64,000 bases of DNA from Cytophagales bacterium (GTDB lineage: Bacteria; Bacteroidota; Bacteroidia; Cytophagales; Spirosomataceae): assembly GCA_013298125.1 (NCBI GenBank), contig JAAFJP010000026.1, forward strand, positions 1-64,000. Direction: 5' to 3'. The notes below the pieces were generated by a model. It searched no databases. It worked only from the letters and a program-made list of their open reading frames with translations, and was not told the origin of the DNA. Of this stretch, positions 1-7,843 are shown in pieces (position 1 is the first letter of the stretch; each line of letters opens with the position of its first letter). The position numbers and the translations under genes are program-made.

Positions 1-133
1 AAAACAATAAATGACTAAAACATTGTCTGAGAATGTGTCAGATAGCATATAATTTGTTGTTTGGAAACTCAAAATTAATGCAGGATGACCATTCTTAGAT
101 TTTAATGTAGGTTACAACTTAAATTAGATAAGA

Positions 134-242
134 GCCACCAAGGCACAAAGGCATTGAGAAAACTTAACGTCGTCGAGGCTCAAAGCCTCGACGACGTTCT
201 TTTTATCTTAAAAAAAACTTGGAGTCCTGGTGCCTTGGTGGC
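134..242. repeat. Nested inverted repeat upstream of the GH13 gene
   Basis: Outer arms GCCACCAAGGCAC (134-146) and GTGCCTTGGTGGC (230-242) enclose an inner perfect 15-bp hairpin (166-180 and 184-198, loop CAA). The outer arms resemble a dispersed intergenic repeat type common in Bacteroidota. The inner hairpin shares its CAA tip with hairpins at 13.5 and 13.7 kb. The rest of bases 1-256 holds no gene or clear promoter that I can see. Confidence 0.85.
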
Positions 243-256
243 ATAAATAAAAACAC

Positions 257-1918
257 ATGAAAATACAAAAATCTTGGTGGAAAGAAGCCGTTGTTTATCA
301 AGTATATCCACGAAGTTTCAAAGACTCAAACGCTGATAGCATTGGAGATTTGAAAGGCATTACTTCCAAGTTAGATTACCTCCAAAATTTAGGCATTGAT
401 GTTATTTGGTTAAGTCCACATTTCAAATCTCCCAATATCGATAATGGCTATGATATATCTGATTATCAAGCCATTATGGAAGATTTCGGCACGATGGAAG
501 ACTTTGATGAAATGCTTTCTGAGATACACCAAAGAGGTATGAAACTCATCATAGATTTGGTCGTAAACCATTCATCTGATGAACATTATTGGTTTCAAGA
601 ATCCCGCAAATCTAAGGATAATCCCTACCGAGATTTCTATATTTGGAAATCCCATAAACCCAACGATTGGATTTCGTTTTTCTCTGGTTCAGCTTGGGAT
701 TTAGACGAAATTACGAATGAATATTACCTCCATCTTTTCGTCAAAAAACAACCCGATTTGAATTGGGAAAATCCAGTTTTGCGACAGCAGATTTATAAAA
801 TGATGAAATTTTGGTTGGATAAAGGCGTGAATGGTTTTAGGATGGATGTTATTTCTTTAATCTCGAAAGACCCTAATTATCCAAACTTCCCAGAAGGACG
901 TTTTGGAGATTTGAGTTTCTATGCAAATGGTCCAAAAGTACACGATTATTTGCAAGAAATGAATCAAGAAGTTTTAAGTAAATATGACTGTATGACCGTT
1001 GGGGAAGCCTTTGGCGTGAGTGCTGAACAGGCGAATCTATACGTAGGCAAGGAGCGAAAAGAATTGAACATGATTTACCATTTCGACCATGCCGTTCCCC
1101 GTGATGAAAATTGTTTTATTGACCCAAAACCAGAATTTACGCTTACAGAATTAAAGCAAATTTTCAGTAAATGGGACTTAGCCACGGGCAATGATGGTTG
1201 GAATACCGTCTATTTTGGCAACCACGACAACGCCAGAATGCTCTCACGTTTTGGCGATACCGAGCAATATTTTCAAGAATCCGCCAAAATGTTAGCCACC
1301 GTTTTATTGACTTTGCGAGGAACGCCCTATTTGTACCAAGGCGATGAAATCGGGATGAGTAATGCCAACTTTCAAGAGGTTTCAGAATACAATGACGTAC
1401 AAGTTTTGAATGCCTACAAAACCCTTGTAGAAACTCAGAAACATGATAAAAAGGCATTTTTAGCCGCTTGCAACAAGATTGCTCGTGACCACGCCCGTAC
1501 ACCCATGCAGTGGAATTCAACCCTAAATGCAGGGTTTAGTAAGGCTGAAAAAACTTGGCTAAAAGTAAATGAGAATTACCAAAAGATAAACGTTGAAGCC
1601 CAAGAAAAAGACGAAAATTCTGTGCTGAATTATTACAAAAAAATGATTCAATTACGGAAAAATACGCCCGCATTAATTTACGGTGAATATCAAGATTTAC
1701 GTCCAGACTGTAACAATATCTGGCTTTATGCTCGTGTGCATGAAGGAGAAAAAATCTTGGTGATGAATAATTTTACGAGTCTAAATCAGGAATTTGAGGT
1801 AGATTTTTTGATAAATACAAAAGAGTTATTGTTGGCAAATGTTGAAATTGAGAATGATATTTCTAATCAAAAATATAAGTTAAAGCCTTATGAATCAAGG
1901 ATTTATTTGATTTGGTGA
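257..1918 (+). CDS. GH13 alpha-glucosidase / oligo-1,6-glucosidase
   Basis: This is a cytoplasmic glycoside hydrolase family 13 enzyme expected to release glucose from the non-reducing end of malto- or isomalto-oligosaccharides. The 553 residues match the usual length of the oligo-1,6-glucosidase/trehalose-6-phosphate hydrolase group, and there is no signal peptide. The GH13 landmarks are in order: YQVYPRSF at the N-terminus, DLVVNHSS near 100, the nucleophile Asp197 in GFRMDV, the acid/base Glu250 in VGEAF, and Asp324 in GNHDN. A small C-terminal beta domain ends the protein. It stands alone behind a palindromic repeat and converges with the HD-domain gene. Exact substrate (isomaltose, maltose, sucrose or trehalose-6-P) cannot be read from the sequence. 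It could take up products made by the secreted amylase at 56 kb, but that is inference. Confidence 0.93.
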   Translation: MKIQKSWWKEAVVYQVYPRSFKDSNADSIGDLKGITSKLDYLQNLGIDVIWLSPHFKSPNIDNGYDISDYQAIMEDFGTMEDFDEMLSEIHQRGMKLIIDLVVNHSSDEHYWFQESRKSKDNPYRDFYIWKSHKPNDWISFFSGSAWDLDEITNEYYLHLFVKKQPDLNWENPVLRQQIYKMMKFWLDKGVNGFRMDVISLISKDPNYPNFPEGRFGDLSFYANGPKVHDYLQEMNQEVLSKYDCMTVGEAFGVSAEQANLYVGKERKELNMIYHFDHAVPRDENCFIDPKPEFTLTELKQIFSKWDLATGNDGWNTVYFGNHDNARMLSRFGDTEQYFQESAKMLATVLLTLRGTPYLYQGDEIGMSNANFQEVSEYNDVQVLNAYKTLVETQKHDKKAFLAACNKIARDHARTPMQWNSTLNAGFSKAEKTWLKVNENYQKINVEAQEKDENSVLNYYKKMIQLRKNTPALIYGEYQDLRPDCNNIWLYARVHEGEKILVMNNFTSLNQEFEVDFLINTKELLLANVEIENDISNQKYKLKPYESRIYLIW

Positions 1919-1926
1919 GGTTCTTT

Positions 1927-2559
1927 TTACCCATTCAGCAAATCAAGCTCCCAACGCAAATTCTCTTTCGCTTTTTCTTCCAACAATTCTTGAAAAATAT
2001 TCGTCTTAAAAATCGTTGGTTTTTCTAAAAAATGAATCAGAACTTTCTTACGTCCAGGCTTATACATGAAGTCAGGGTAAATAGAATATTCTTTTCTAAT
2101 CTCTTTTGTATAGTTCTGATAACGAGAAGATTCTGAACCTAAAATTGCTAAATCAAAATCTAAGAAATATGATAAATCTGAATCCTGAGTAGTGTTTTGA
2201 TGTGTCTTTGTAGCAATGATGTACTCAAAAATTTTGTCTATTCTTTCTTTTGGGAAATTGATTTGAGACAAATATTTCTGAGCAAAAACTGCACTTTTTT
2301 CTTCATTATCTGTCTTCAAAGTATTATAAATCACATCGTGAAAAAAGATAGAAAAAAGTACATCATCTTTGTTCTCAATTTTAGATTGATACTTTTCTAA
2401 AAAAACAAGTAAATCGCTGATATGTAGCCAATTGTGATAAGGGCGTTTGTTTACTTTTGAATAATTCTCATCTAATTTTTTGTAAATATTTTCAGTGATG
2501 TACCTATCATCAGAGTATCGGGACATTAATTCGTGAAATATTTTTTTTAGACTTTTCAT
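1927..2559 (-). CDS. HD-domain predicted metal-dependent phosphohydrolase
   Basis: A small all-helical HD-superfamily protein of 210 residues. The metal-binding pattern is visible as YHNWLH (His42, His46), then FFHD (His74-Asp75), with a later Asp near 140 in the LDFDLAILG segment. This matches the COG4339-type family of predicted metal-dependent phosphohydrolases, whose substrate is unknown and which databases often mislabel with a eukaryotic receptor name. The gene starts 4 bp after the thioredoxin stop, so the two are probably cotranscribed. There is no signal peptide, so it should be cytosolic. Confidence 0.8.
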   Translation of the reverse strand: MKSLKKIFHELMSRYSDDRYITENIYKKLDENYSKVNKRPYHNWLHISDLLVFLEKYQSKIENKDDVLFSIFFHDVIYNTLKTDNEEKSAVFAQKYLSQINFPKERIDKIFEYIIATKTHQNTTQDSDLSYFLDFDLAILGSESSRYQNYTKEIRKEYSIYPDFMYKPGRKKVLIHFLEKPTIFKTNIFQELLEEKAKENLRWELDLLNG

Positions 2560-2563
2560 AAAA

Positions 2564-2887
2564 TTACTCCTGATACGTTTTTACGGTCAATTCTTTAATA
2601 ATATTCTCCAATTGTTGTTTCTGAACAATGCCAGACGCTCGCCATAAAATGACACCTTTCTGAAATAGAATTAAAGTTGGTACACTCTGGATTTTATAAA
2701 CCGCCGCCGTTGCTGTGGCTTTATCCACATCAATTTTAATAACTCTCACACGGTCACCCATCTGTTTGGAGAATGCCTCTAAAATTGGTGACATTGTCTT
2801 ACAAGGTCCGCACCAAGTAGCAAAAAAATCTACTAAAACGGGTGTGTCCCCATCAATAATATCTTGGAAAGTTTCTTTTTTGTTCAT
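2564..2887 (-). CDS. trxA: Thioredoxin
   Basis: A classical thioredoxin that reduces protein disulfides in the cytosol. The active site WCGPC is at residues 25-29, preceded by VDFFAT. The cis-Pro loop VPTLILF lies near residue 72. I choose ATG at 2887, giving 107 residues, because that is the normal thioredoxin length. The reading frame is open to an ATG at 2920, which would add 11 residues of no known role. It forms a likely two-gene unit with the downstream HD-domain gene. The family also contains thioredoxin-like paralogues, so calling this the main TrxA is an inference. Confidence 0.88.
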   Translation of the reverse strand: MNKKETFQDIIDGDTPVLVDFFATWCGPCKTMSPILEAFSKQMGDRVRVIKIDVDKATATAAVYKIQSVPTLILFQKGVILWRASGIVQKQQLENIIKELTVKTYQE

Positions 2888-2982
2888 TGTTTTAAATTGT
2901 ATTTCAGAAATAAATTTCAAGTTTAAACATCTGATTATCAGTAATATATTTTCACTAACACCTAACCACTAAACCCTAACCC

Positions 2983-3438
2983 CTATTTATTCTTATACGT
3001 TTTCTCACAAAAATCTATCCAATCCTTCACGCTCATCTTTGTAACAGCCTCACCAATTAACTGATAAGGAATTTGGTCTAATTTCTTGAAACGAATACAG
3101 CTTTTACCCATGTCCAACTTCGCTTTTGAGTGTTTGGGATATTCATTTGCAAACCATTCTGCCAAAGGCTCATCAGCCATACTCATCATGTGAAGGGCAA
3201 TAAAATTCTTTTGAGAAGCCAAATTCATAAATGGTAAAGGCAGTTTGGGCGTACAATGATAGCCCGCAGGATAGATTGAATGTGGCACAACGTAGCCAAT
3301 CATGCCATAACTCATCTCCTCCGCAAATCCTTCTGGAAGGTTATCAAGAATGGTTTTTCGTAAGGTCGAAATGACCAATTTTCTATCTTCGGGCAATTCG
3401 TCAAGGTATTGTTCTACGGTTTCAGCTTTACTTTGCAT
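2983..3438 (-). CDS. DUF1801 (YdhG-like) protein
   Basis: A 151-residue protein of the DUF1801/YdhG-like family. The family signature is visible in the N-terminal helix (VEQYLDELPEDRK), the EEMSYGMIGY segment and the later LPLPFMNLASQKNFIALHMM segment. The fold is the SufE/IscU-like YdhG fold, whose biochemical role is unknown. There is no signal peptide. It has its own probable promoter, with a perfect TAAATTTG -7 box about 46 bp upstream, and diverges from the RlpA-like gene. Confidence 0.8.
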   Translation of the reverse strand: MQSKAETVEQYLDELPEDRKLVISTLRKTILDNLPEGFAEEMSYGMIGYVVPHSIYPAGYHCTPKLPLPFMNLASQKNFIALHMMSMADEPLAEWFANEYPKHSKAKLDMGKSCIRFKKLDQIPYQLIGEAVTKMSVKDWIDFCEKTYKNK

Positions 3439-3483
3439 AGGGAATTTCAGCTATTTTTCTCAGGTAAAAAGGTTTTCTCTCCA

Positions 3484-3491
3484 CAAATTTA
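3484..3491 (-). promoter_or_regulatory. Bacteroidota-type -7 box for the DUF1801 gene
   Basis: The minus strand reads TAAATTTG here, a perfect match to the Bacteroidota -7 consensus TAnnTTTG. It lies 45 bp before the ATG of the DUF1801 gene. I did not find a clean TTTG -33 box. Confidence 0.5.
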
Positions 3492-3646
3492 TGTATATTT
3501 ACATCATAGTTAAGGATTATTTAAGATATTTTTCGTAAAGTTTACCGCCATTCATTTTATAATGTATTGATAATCAAAACATTAAATTCTTGCTTTGTCC
3601 TTCTCTAAGTATTTGTTGATTCCTTGCCATAAAACTAAATGATTGC

Positions 3647-4840
3647 ATGAAATTCGCCAAAACATTCTTCTTTCTTACTTTATCTTATTTTGTCATTTCA
3701 AACGTACATGCTCAGGTTGGGGAAAAATATTATGGGAGAGCCTCTTATTACGCAGACAAATTTCATGGTAGAACCACATCCAGTGGAGAAATTTATGACC
3801 GTGCTGAATATACAGCAGCCCATCGAGAACTTCCTTTCAATACCATCGTAGAAGTTATCAATACGACTAATAATAAAACGGCAGTAGTCAAAATTAATGA
3901 CCGAGGTCCATTTGCTTATAATCGAATGATAGATTTGTCCTTTGCCGCTGCCAAAGACTTAGAACTTTTGGGTCCAGGCGAAGCATCCGTAGAGATGAGA
4001 GTTCTGGCAATGGATAAGCCCGAGTACAGTATTCCGAGTTTTTATGCAGGAATAAAAGATGAATTCAAACGTGAATTTACGCAATACGAACCCATCGAAA
4101 TCAGTGGGAAAAGTGTAGTCAAGGTGACATTGGACACTGCCTACCGCCCAACACCAATGCCTGTCAGTGTACAGCCTAAGCCTGTAACAGAATCATTTGT
4201 CATTGCGGATAGTCTTAGAAAAAAACAAGAAGAAGGTGATAAAATGGGCTTTCGTCAGCATAAATATATACGTGTTATTAAAGATGCCGACGGACGCTAT
4301 CGTCTTGATTCTACGATAGTTACGCCTCCAACGCCACAAGAAGTATATTCAGTTGCTCCTCAAAATCCCAAGTTTACTAATTACGAAGCAAGACCTGTCA
4401 TTGCCAAGACTGAACCCCAAAGTCAGACTGTAGCATCGAACGTGAATGATACTCAAAAAACCATGAAATCAGTAGCTGAGGAAGTGCAATCAGAAAATCG
4501 GGTAAGTGGATTTCGTCAATATCAATATGTGAAAGTTTATACAGATAGCGAAGGAAGAATTAGAATGGATACTGCCCAAAAGTCTCCTGTAACTTTGGCT
4601 AAAAATACGAATACTCAGACCATTAAGCCAGAAGAAGTTGCCAAATCTTTGATGGTGACAAATCCTACGACGAACAATGCTACAAATACTGCAAACGTAG
4701 TGACGACTACAAAACCTGTGGAAACTAAGGGAAAGGAAATTTATAAAGATGGTTTCAGACAACACTCATACATAAAGTTGTATAAAGACAAAGACGGTAA
4801 AACCAAAATAGATGATACCAGTTTTGAACGACCCAAGTGA
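3647..4840 (+). CDS. RlpA-like double-psi beta-barrel protein with three C-terminal repeats
   Basis: A secreted or envelope protein of 397 residues. It has a signal peptide ending near VHAQ (residues 1-23). A double-psi beta-barrel RlpA domain spans about residues 27-125, with the hallmarks GRASYYADKFHGRTTSSGE, VVKINDRGPF and MIDLSFAAA. In proteobacteria RlpA is a septal lytic transglycosylase. No SPOR domain is present here. Instead the C-terminal two thirds is Pro/Thr-rich linker carrying three copies of a roughly 23-residue motif beginning GFRQ(H/Y)xY(I/V)(R/K) and containing DG(R/K) or EGR followed by (L/M/I)D. They start at residues 201, 288 and 369. The repeat function is unknown. It converges with the CBS gene with only 7 bp between stops. 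Confidence 0.85.
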   Translation: MKFAKTFFFLTLSYFVISNVHAQVGEKYYGRASYYADKFHGRTTSSGEIYDRAEYTAAHRELPFNTIVEVINTTNNKTAVVKINDRGPFAYNRMIDLSFAAAKDLELLGPGEASVEMRVLAMDKPEYSIPSFYAGIKDEFKREFTQYEPIEISGKSVVKVTLDTAYRPTPMPVSVQPKPVTESFVIADSLRKKQEEGDKMGFRQHKYIRVIKDADGRYRLDSTIVTPPTPQEVYSVAPQNPKFTNYEARPVIAKTEPQSQTVASNVNDTQKTMKSVAEEVQSENRVSGFRQYQYVKVYTDSEGRIRMDTAQKSPVTLAKNTNTQTIKPEEVAKSLMVTNPTTNNATNTANVVTTTKPVETKGKEIYKDGFRQHSYIKLYKDKDGKTKIDDTSFERPK

Positions 4841-4847
4841 TGAGAAA

Positions 4848-5513
4848 TTACATTTCTAAATACTTCATCAACATATCATAACGCTCACGGTCAGGGGCTT
4901 CGATAGGGTCAGAATTGTATGCACCTACGATGTCATACTCATAACGTTGGAGCGTAGCTACTACGGGAGTAATATCCTGACGATTTAATTTTAGAGTTAA
5001 AATATTCTTGGTATCGTCTGATAATGAACCACTTGTATAATAAGAGCTAATGATTTTGGTGTCATTAGATTCTATCAATCGGCTAATTTCAGCTAAGGAG
5101 TAACTTCTATTTTCTACCTCAATTTCCAAAACAGCCCCTAATTCTTGCGTGCCGAGATTCTTTGAAAATTGATTTAATAATTCATTCACACTGATTGTTC
5201 CCGTAAATTTTTGAGCCTCATCCAATACCGCAACTGCCTGTAAATCATGTTTTTGCGTAGTTGATAATACCTCAAAGAGATGTTGATTTTCAGAAACGAA
5301 AACGTGTCCAAATTCTGGTTGAAGGGCTAACATCGGTAAATCTTCGTCAGCATCTATCAAAATATCCTGACTGATTAAACCTCTATATTCTGATTCATTC
5401 ACAAGCGGGAGTTGTGCTATTCGATACTCTTCCATCCAATCCATAACTTCACCGACGGTATCAGTTGATTTCAGGATGGGCAACATAGGATTAATAAATT
5501 CTTTTGCGAGCAT
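4848..5513 (-). CDS. CBS-domain protein
   Basis: This protein carries a pair of CBS motifs in its first 120 residues (DTVGEVMDWMEEYRIAQLPLVNE...YRGLISQDIL and VFVSENQHLFEVLSTTQKHDLQAVAVLDE...FTGTISVNELL). CBS pairs usually bind adenine nucleotides and act as regulatory modules. The C-terminal ~85 residues (LEIEVENRSYSLAEISRLIES...) look like an ACT-type regulatory domain. No catalytic domain is attached, so it is probably a free-standing sensor. I prefer the ATG at 5513. The frame also opens at a GTG at 5543, which would add 10 residues. It probably shares a transcript with the upstream alpha/beta hydrolase, 69 bp away. Confidence 0.8.
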   Translation of the reverse strand: MLAKEFINPMLPILKSTDTVGEVMDWMEEYRIAQLPLVNESEYRGLISQDILIDADEDLPMLALQPEFGHVFVSENQHLFEVLSTTQKHDLQAVAVLDEAQKFTGTISVNELLNQFSKNLGTQELGAVLEIEVENRSYSLAEISRLIESNDTKIISSYYTSGSLSDDTKNILTLKLNRQDITPVVATLQRYEYDIVGAYNSDPIEAPDRERYDMLMKYLEM

Positions 5514-5582
5514 ACGTGTTTCTGATGAATGTGAAATTATCACACTAAATTACTGGTTTTCAATCAATTTCCAAATTTATTT

Positions 5583-6362
5583 TCAAACTAACTCCTCTGT
5601 GTGGATGGGCGTTTTTTCGAGCCATCCTTCCAAGATTTCATTGAATCTCTCAGGACGTTCCATCATTGGTGCGTGACAACATTTGTCTATAAAGTGTAAT
5701 TCAGAATTTTCTATCAAACGATTAAATTCATGTCCTACTTGTGGGGGGGTAATGGTATCATTCAAGCCCCAAACTAACAGAGTAGGTACTTTAATATGAA
5801 CAACCTCTTTTGACATATTGTTCCGCTGGGCGGATTTTGCAATTGAGATAATTCTGATAACTTTTGAAGCCGTGTTGGTCGTTTCAAAAACCTCATCTAC
5901 TAATTCTTTGGTGGCAACTTTTGGGTCATAAAAAGTATATTCAACTCGTTCTTTTATGTATGGATAATTCCCACGCTTTGGATATGAACCTCCCATACCA
6001 TCTTCAAAAAGCCCCGAACTGCCCGTGAGGACTAATCTTTTTACTTTCTCAGGATTTTTCAAAGTATAAATCAACGAAACGTGTCCGCCTAATGAATTGC
6101 CTAATAATGTCAATTCGTCAAAGCCTTTCCAATCTACAAAACCTTCAATAAATTCACAAAGTCCTTCGCAACCTGCCTTCAAAATGGGCATATCATAAAT
6201 GGGCATCATCGGAATAATTACCCTGTATTTGCCTTTGAAGCCCTCAATAACGCCCTCCCAGTTGCTCAACGCCCCAAAAAGACCATGCAAAAGCAAAAGG
6301 ATTTCGCCTTCGCCTTCGTCGATATATTTATAGCCGTTGCCTTCGTGGATTTGATAGTTCAT
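5583..6362 (-). CDS. Alpha/beta hydrolase
   Basis: A 259-residue cytosolic alpha/beta-hydrolase fold protein. The oxyanion strand LLLLHGLFG is near residue 29. The nucleophile elbow GNSLGGH (about residues 88-94) gives the catalytic Ser. An Asp in LLVWGLNDTITPP and a His in DKCCHAPMMERP complete the triad. The lack of a leader suggests it acts inside the cell on small esters or amides. The substrate is unknown. A run of seven G/C bases falls in the codons for the TPP region (near 5745), a possible slippage point. Confidence 0.85.
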   Translation of the reverse strand: MNYQIHEGNGYKYIDEGEGEILLLLHGLFGALSNWEGVIEGFKGKYRVIIPMMPIYDMPILKAGCEGLCEFIEGFVDWKGFDELTLLGNSLGGHVSLIYTLKNPEKVKRLVLTGSSGLFEDGMGGSYPKRGNYPYIKERVEYTFYDPKVATKELVDEVFETTNTASKVIRIISIAKSAQRNNMSKEVVHIKVPTLLVWGLNDTITPPQVGHEFNRLIENSELHFIDKCCHAPMMERPERFNEILEGWLEKTPIHTEELV

Positions 6363-6835
6363 AAGTTTGAATGTTTTGGAATTTGTTGAGAAGTATTGTT
6401 TAAACGTTTTTATAACAACAATGTAACAGAGACTAATCTAAATTTTATTCGTTACATCCTTAGATACATAAATAACGGTTTTATTCTATTTTTGTTTCTC
6501 CCTAAAATTAACACAAAATAATAAAAAAACGCTGAAAACTATGTTATTTCTACGTAATGAATATTGAAAATTTTAATTTAATACAAAAAAATGTTTGCAA
6601 TTTTCTTGTAAGTAATTGTTTATCAGTTTGTTATATTTTTAACAACTTAATTTGTAGATTAATTCTTAAATTTAGTAATTTTTTAGTTTTAAATATGTCT
6701 GCCATATGACAATATTGAAATAATACAATTTTCCTTTGTTTTGTCATAAAGGCTTTTCTTATTCTAAAAAAAATGTTATGTTTGTATGACTGACTTTTTA
6801 CATATACCATATTTCAACCAAATCCACTTAAAATA
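6363..6835. other. Long AT-rich divergent intergenic region
   Basis: This 473-bp stretch separates the divergent alpha/beta hydrolase and lipoprotein genes. It is very AT-rich with many T tracts. I found no gene, no strong hairpin and no RNA gene. The only clear signal is the TATGTTTG box near its right end, listed separately. Confidence 0.6.
6777..6784 (+). promoter_or_regulatory. -7 box for the 6836 lipoprotein gene
   Basis: TATGTTTG matches the Bacteroidota TAnnTTTG -7 consensus exactly and lies 51 bp before the ATG. A matching -33 TTTG at the usual spacing is not obvious. Confidence 0.5.
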
Positions 6836-7528
6836 ATGAAGTTAATTCATCCTCTCGCAATATTTTTTATCATCGTTTTTTCTTCTTGTAAAAACACGAA
6901 AACTATCACTGCCAATCAATCTACTAAGCAAGAAATTGAGAAACCTAAAACACTGGTTTTTCAAATTAAATCCTTGAAAGCCATTGATTTAGAAGAAGAT
7001 TTGACTTTGGCAGATGAAATAGTCTTGACTTATTCATTAACTACCGTGGATGAAAACAATAAAATTGTAGAAGTTGCCAATGGGTCTTGGGGGGTAGAAA
7101 GTATGAAGAAAAATCAAGAGGTTTTGGCGGATAAATTCAAACCTATTGAATTGACAATTCCGACGAAAGGCAAGATGATGACATCGTTGGTTTTAACAGA
7201 AGTAGAAGATTATCAAAAAGCCCAAGATTTAGTAAATAATATTAATACTGTGGGTGGTTTAGGTAAAATCCCTGCGATGTTTATTTCTTTGGGAGAATAC
7301 GAAACGCCTTTGGCAGTGGTTTTTGCAAGTTTGCAGGCGGCAGGCATAGGTATAAAAGCCATTGATAAGTTTGATAAAGATGATATTTTGGGTCAAAAAA
7401 TGTACAATTTGGGACTTGATTTTTTACAAAAACGCCAAAAAACGATACCTATTACACTTAATTTTGAGGGTGAAAATATGAAAAATAAGTATCATTATGT
7501 ATTGAGTTATGAACTGAGTGTTAAGTAG
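6836..7528 (+). CDS. Lipoprotein of unknown function
   Basis: I do not recognise the family. The 230-residue product starts with a lipoprotein signal peptide whose lipobox FSSC puts the acylated Cys at residue 18, so it is anchored in the membrane facing the periplasm or outside. The mature part is mixed alpha/beta with segments such as LADEIVLTYSLTTVDE and MKNKYHYVLSYELSVK, and no known catalytic motif. A Gly/Ala-rich stretch (VVFASLQAAGIGIKAI) in the middle is mildly hydrophobic. Its TAG stop sits inside the first arm of a TACTGCC-type repeat. Confidence 0.75.
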   Translation: MKLIHPLAIFFIIVFSSCKNTKTITANQSTKQEIEKPKTLVFQIKSLKAIDLEEDLTLADEIVLTYSLTTVDENNKIVEVANGSWGVESMKKNQEVLADKFKPIELTIPTKGKMMTSLVLTEVEDYQKAQDLVNNINTVGGLGKIPAMFISLGEYETPLAVVFASLQAAGIGIKAIDKFDKDDILGQKMYNLGLDFLQKRQKTIPITLNFEGENMKNKYHYVLSYELSVK

Positions 7529-7605
7529 GCAGTAGGCAAAGTTTAGATAGTCATATGATTCTGTCTGACCAACTACTGCCTACTAATTATTGCCTACTGC
7601 CAACT
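7524..7605. repeat. Inverted repeat of the AGTAGGC/TACTGCC family
   Basis: Arms at 7524-7539 (AGTAGGCAGTAGGCAA) and 7590-7605 (TTGCCTACTGCCAACT) pair with one mismatch. A further TACTGCCTACTA unit lies between them at 7574-7584. The left arm includes the stop codon of the upstream lipoprotein gene. Related words occur inside the TPR lipoprotein gene near 59255. Apart from the -7 box at 7697, nothing else is evident up to the next gene at 7844. Confidence 0.8.
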
Positions 7606-7696
7606 ATTTACAGCTTCTTTTAGACCTCAAATCAATGATGATAAACCTCCAATACGATTTTCTTCTTTTGCCATAGTTCGTCTGGATATTTTTTAG

Positions 7697-7704
7697 TATT
7701 TTTG
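7697..7704 (+). promoter_or_regulatory. -7 box for the SurA-like gene
   Basis: TATTTTTG matches TAnnTTTG. It lies 139 bp before the ATG at 7844, implying a long 5' leader. No good -33 box at standard spacing was seen, so this is a weak call. Confidence 0.35.
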
Positions 7705-7843
7705 TAGCCCCAATACAATAAACTAACACGCTAATTAGTTAAATCTTATATCAGATTCGTCAAAAGGGTGTTTGGGATAAAAAGAAATTCTGATATAAAA
7801 CGTTTGAAATACCGCCCTTTCAGACCCATAAGATTAGAAAATT

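Noticed and set aside
1-133. Tail of a gene at the left edge
   Set aside because: No frame is convincing. The sequence is AT-rich without coding signal.
2715-2972. 85-residue plus-strand frame over the thioredoxin gene
   Set aside because: It lies antisense to an obvious thioredoxin and has no recognisable motif.
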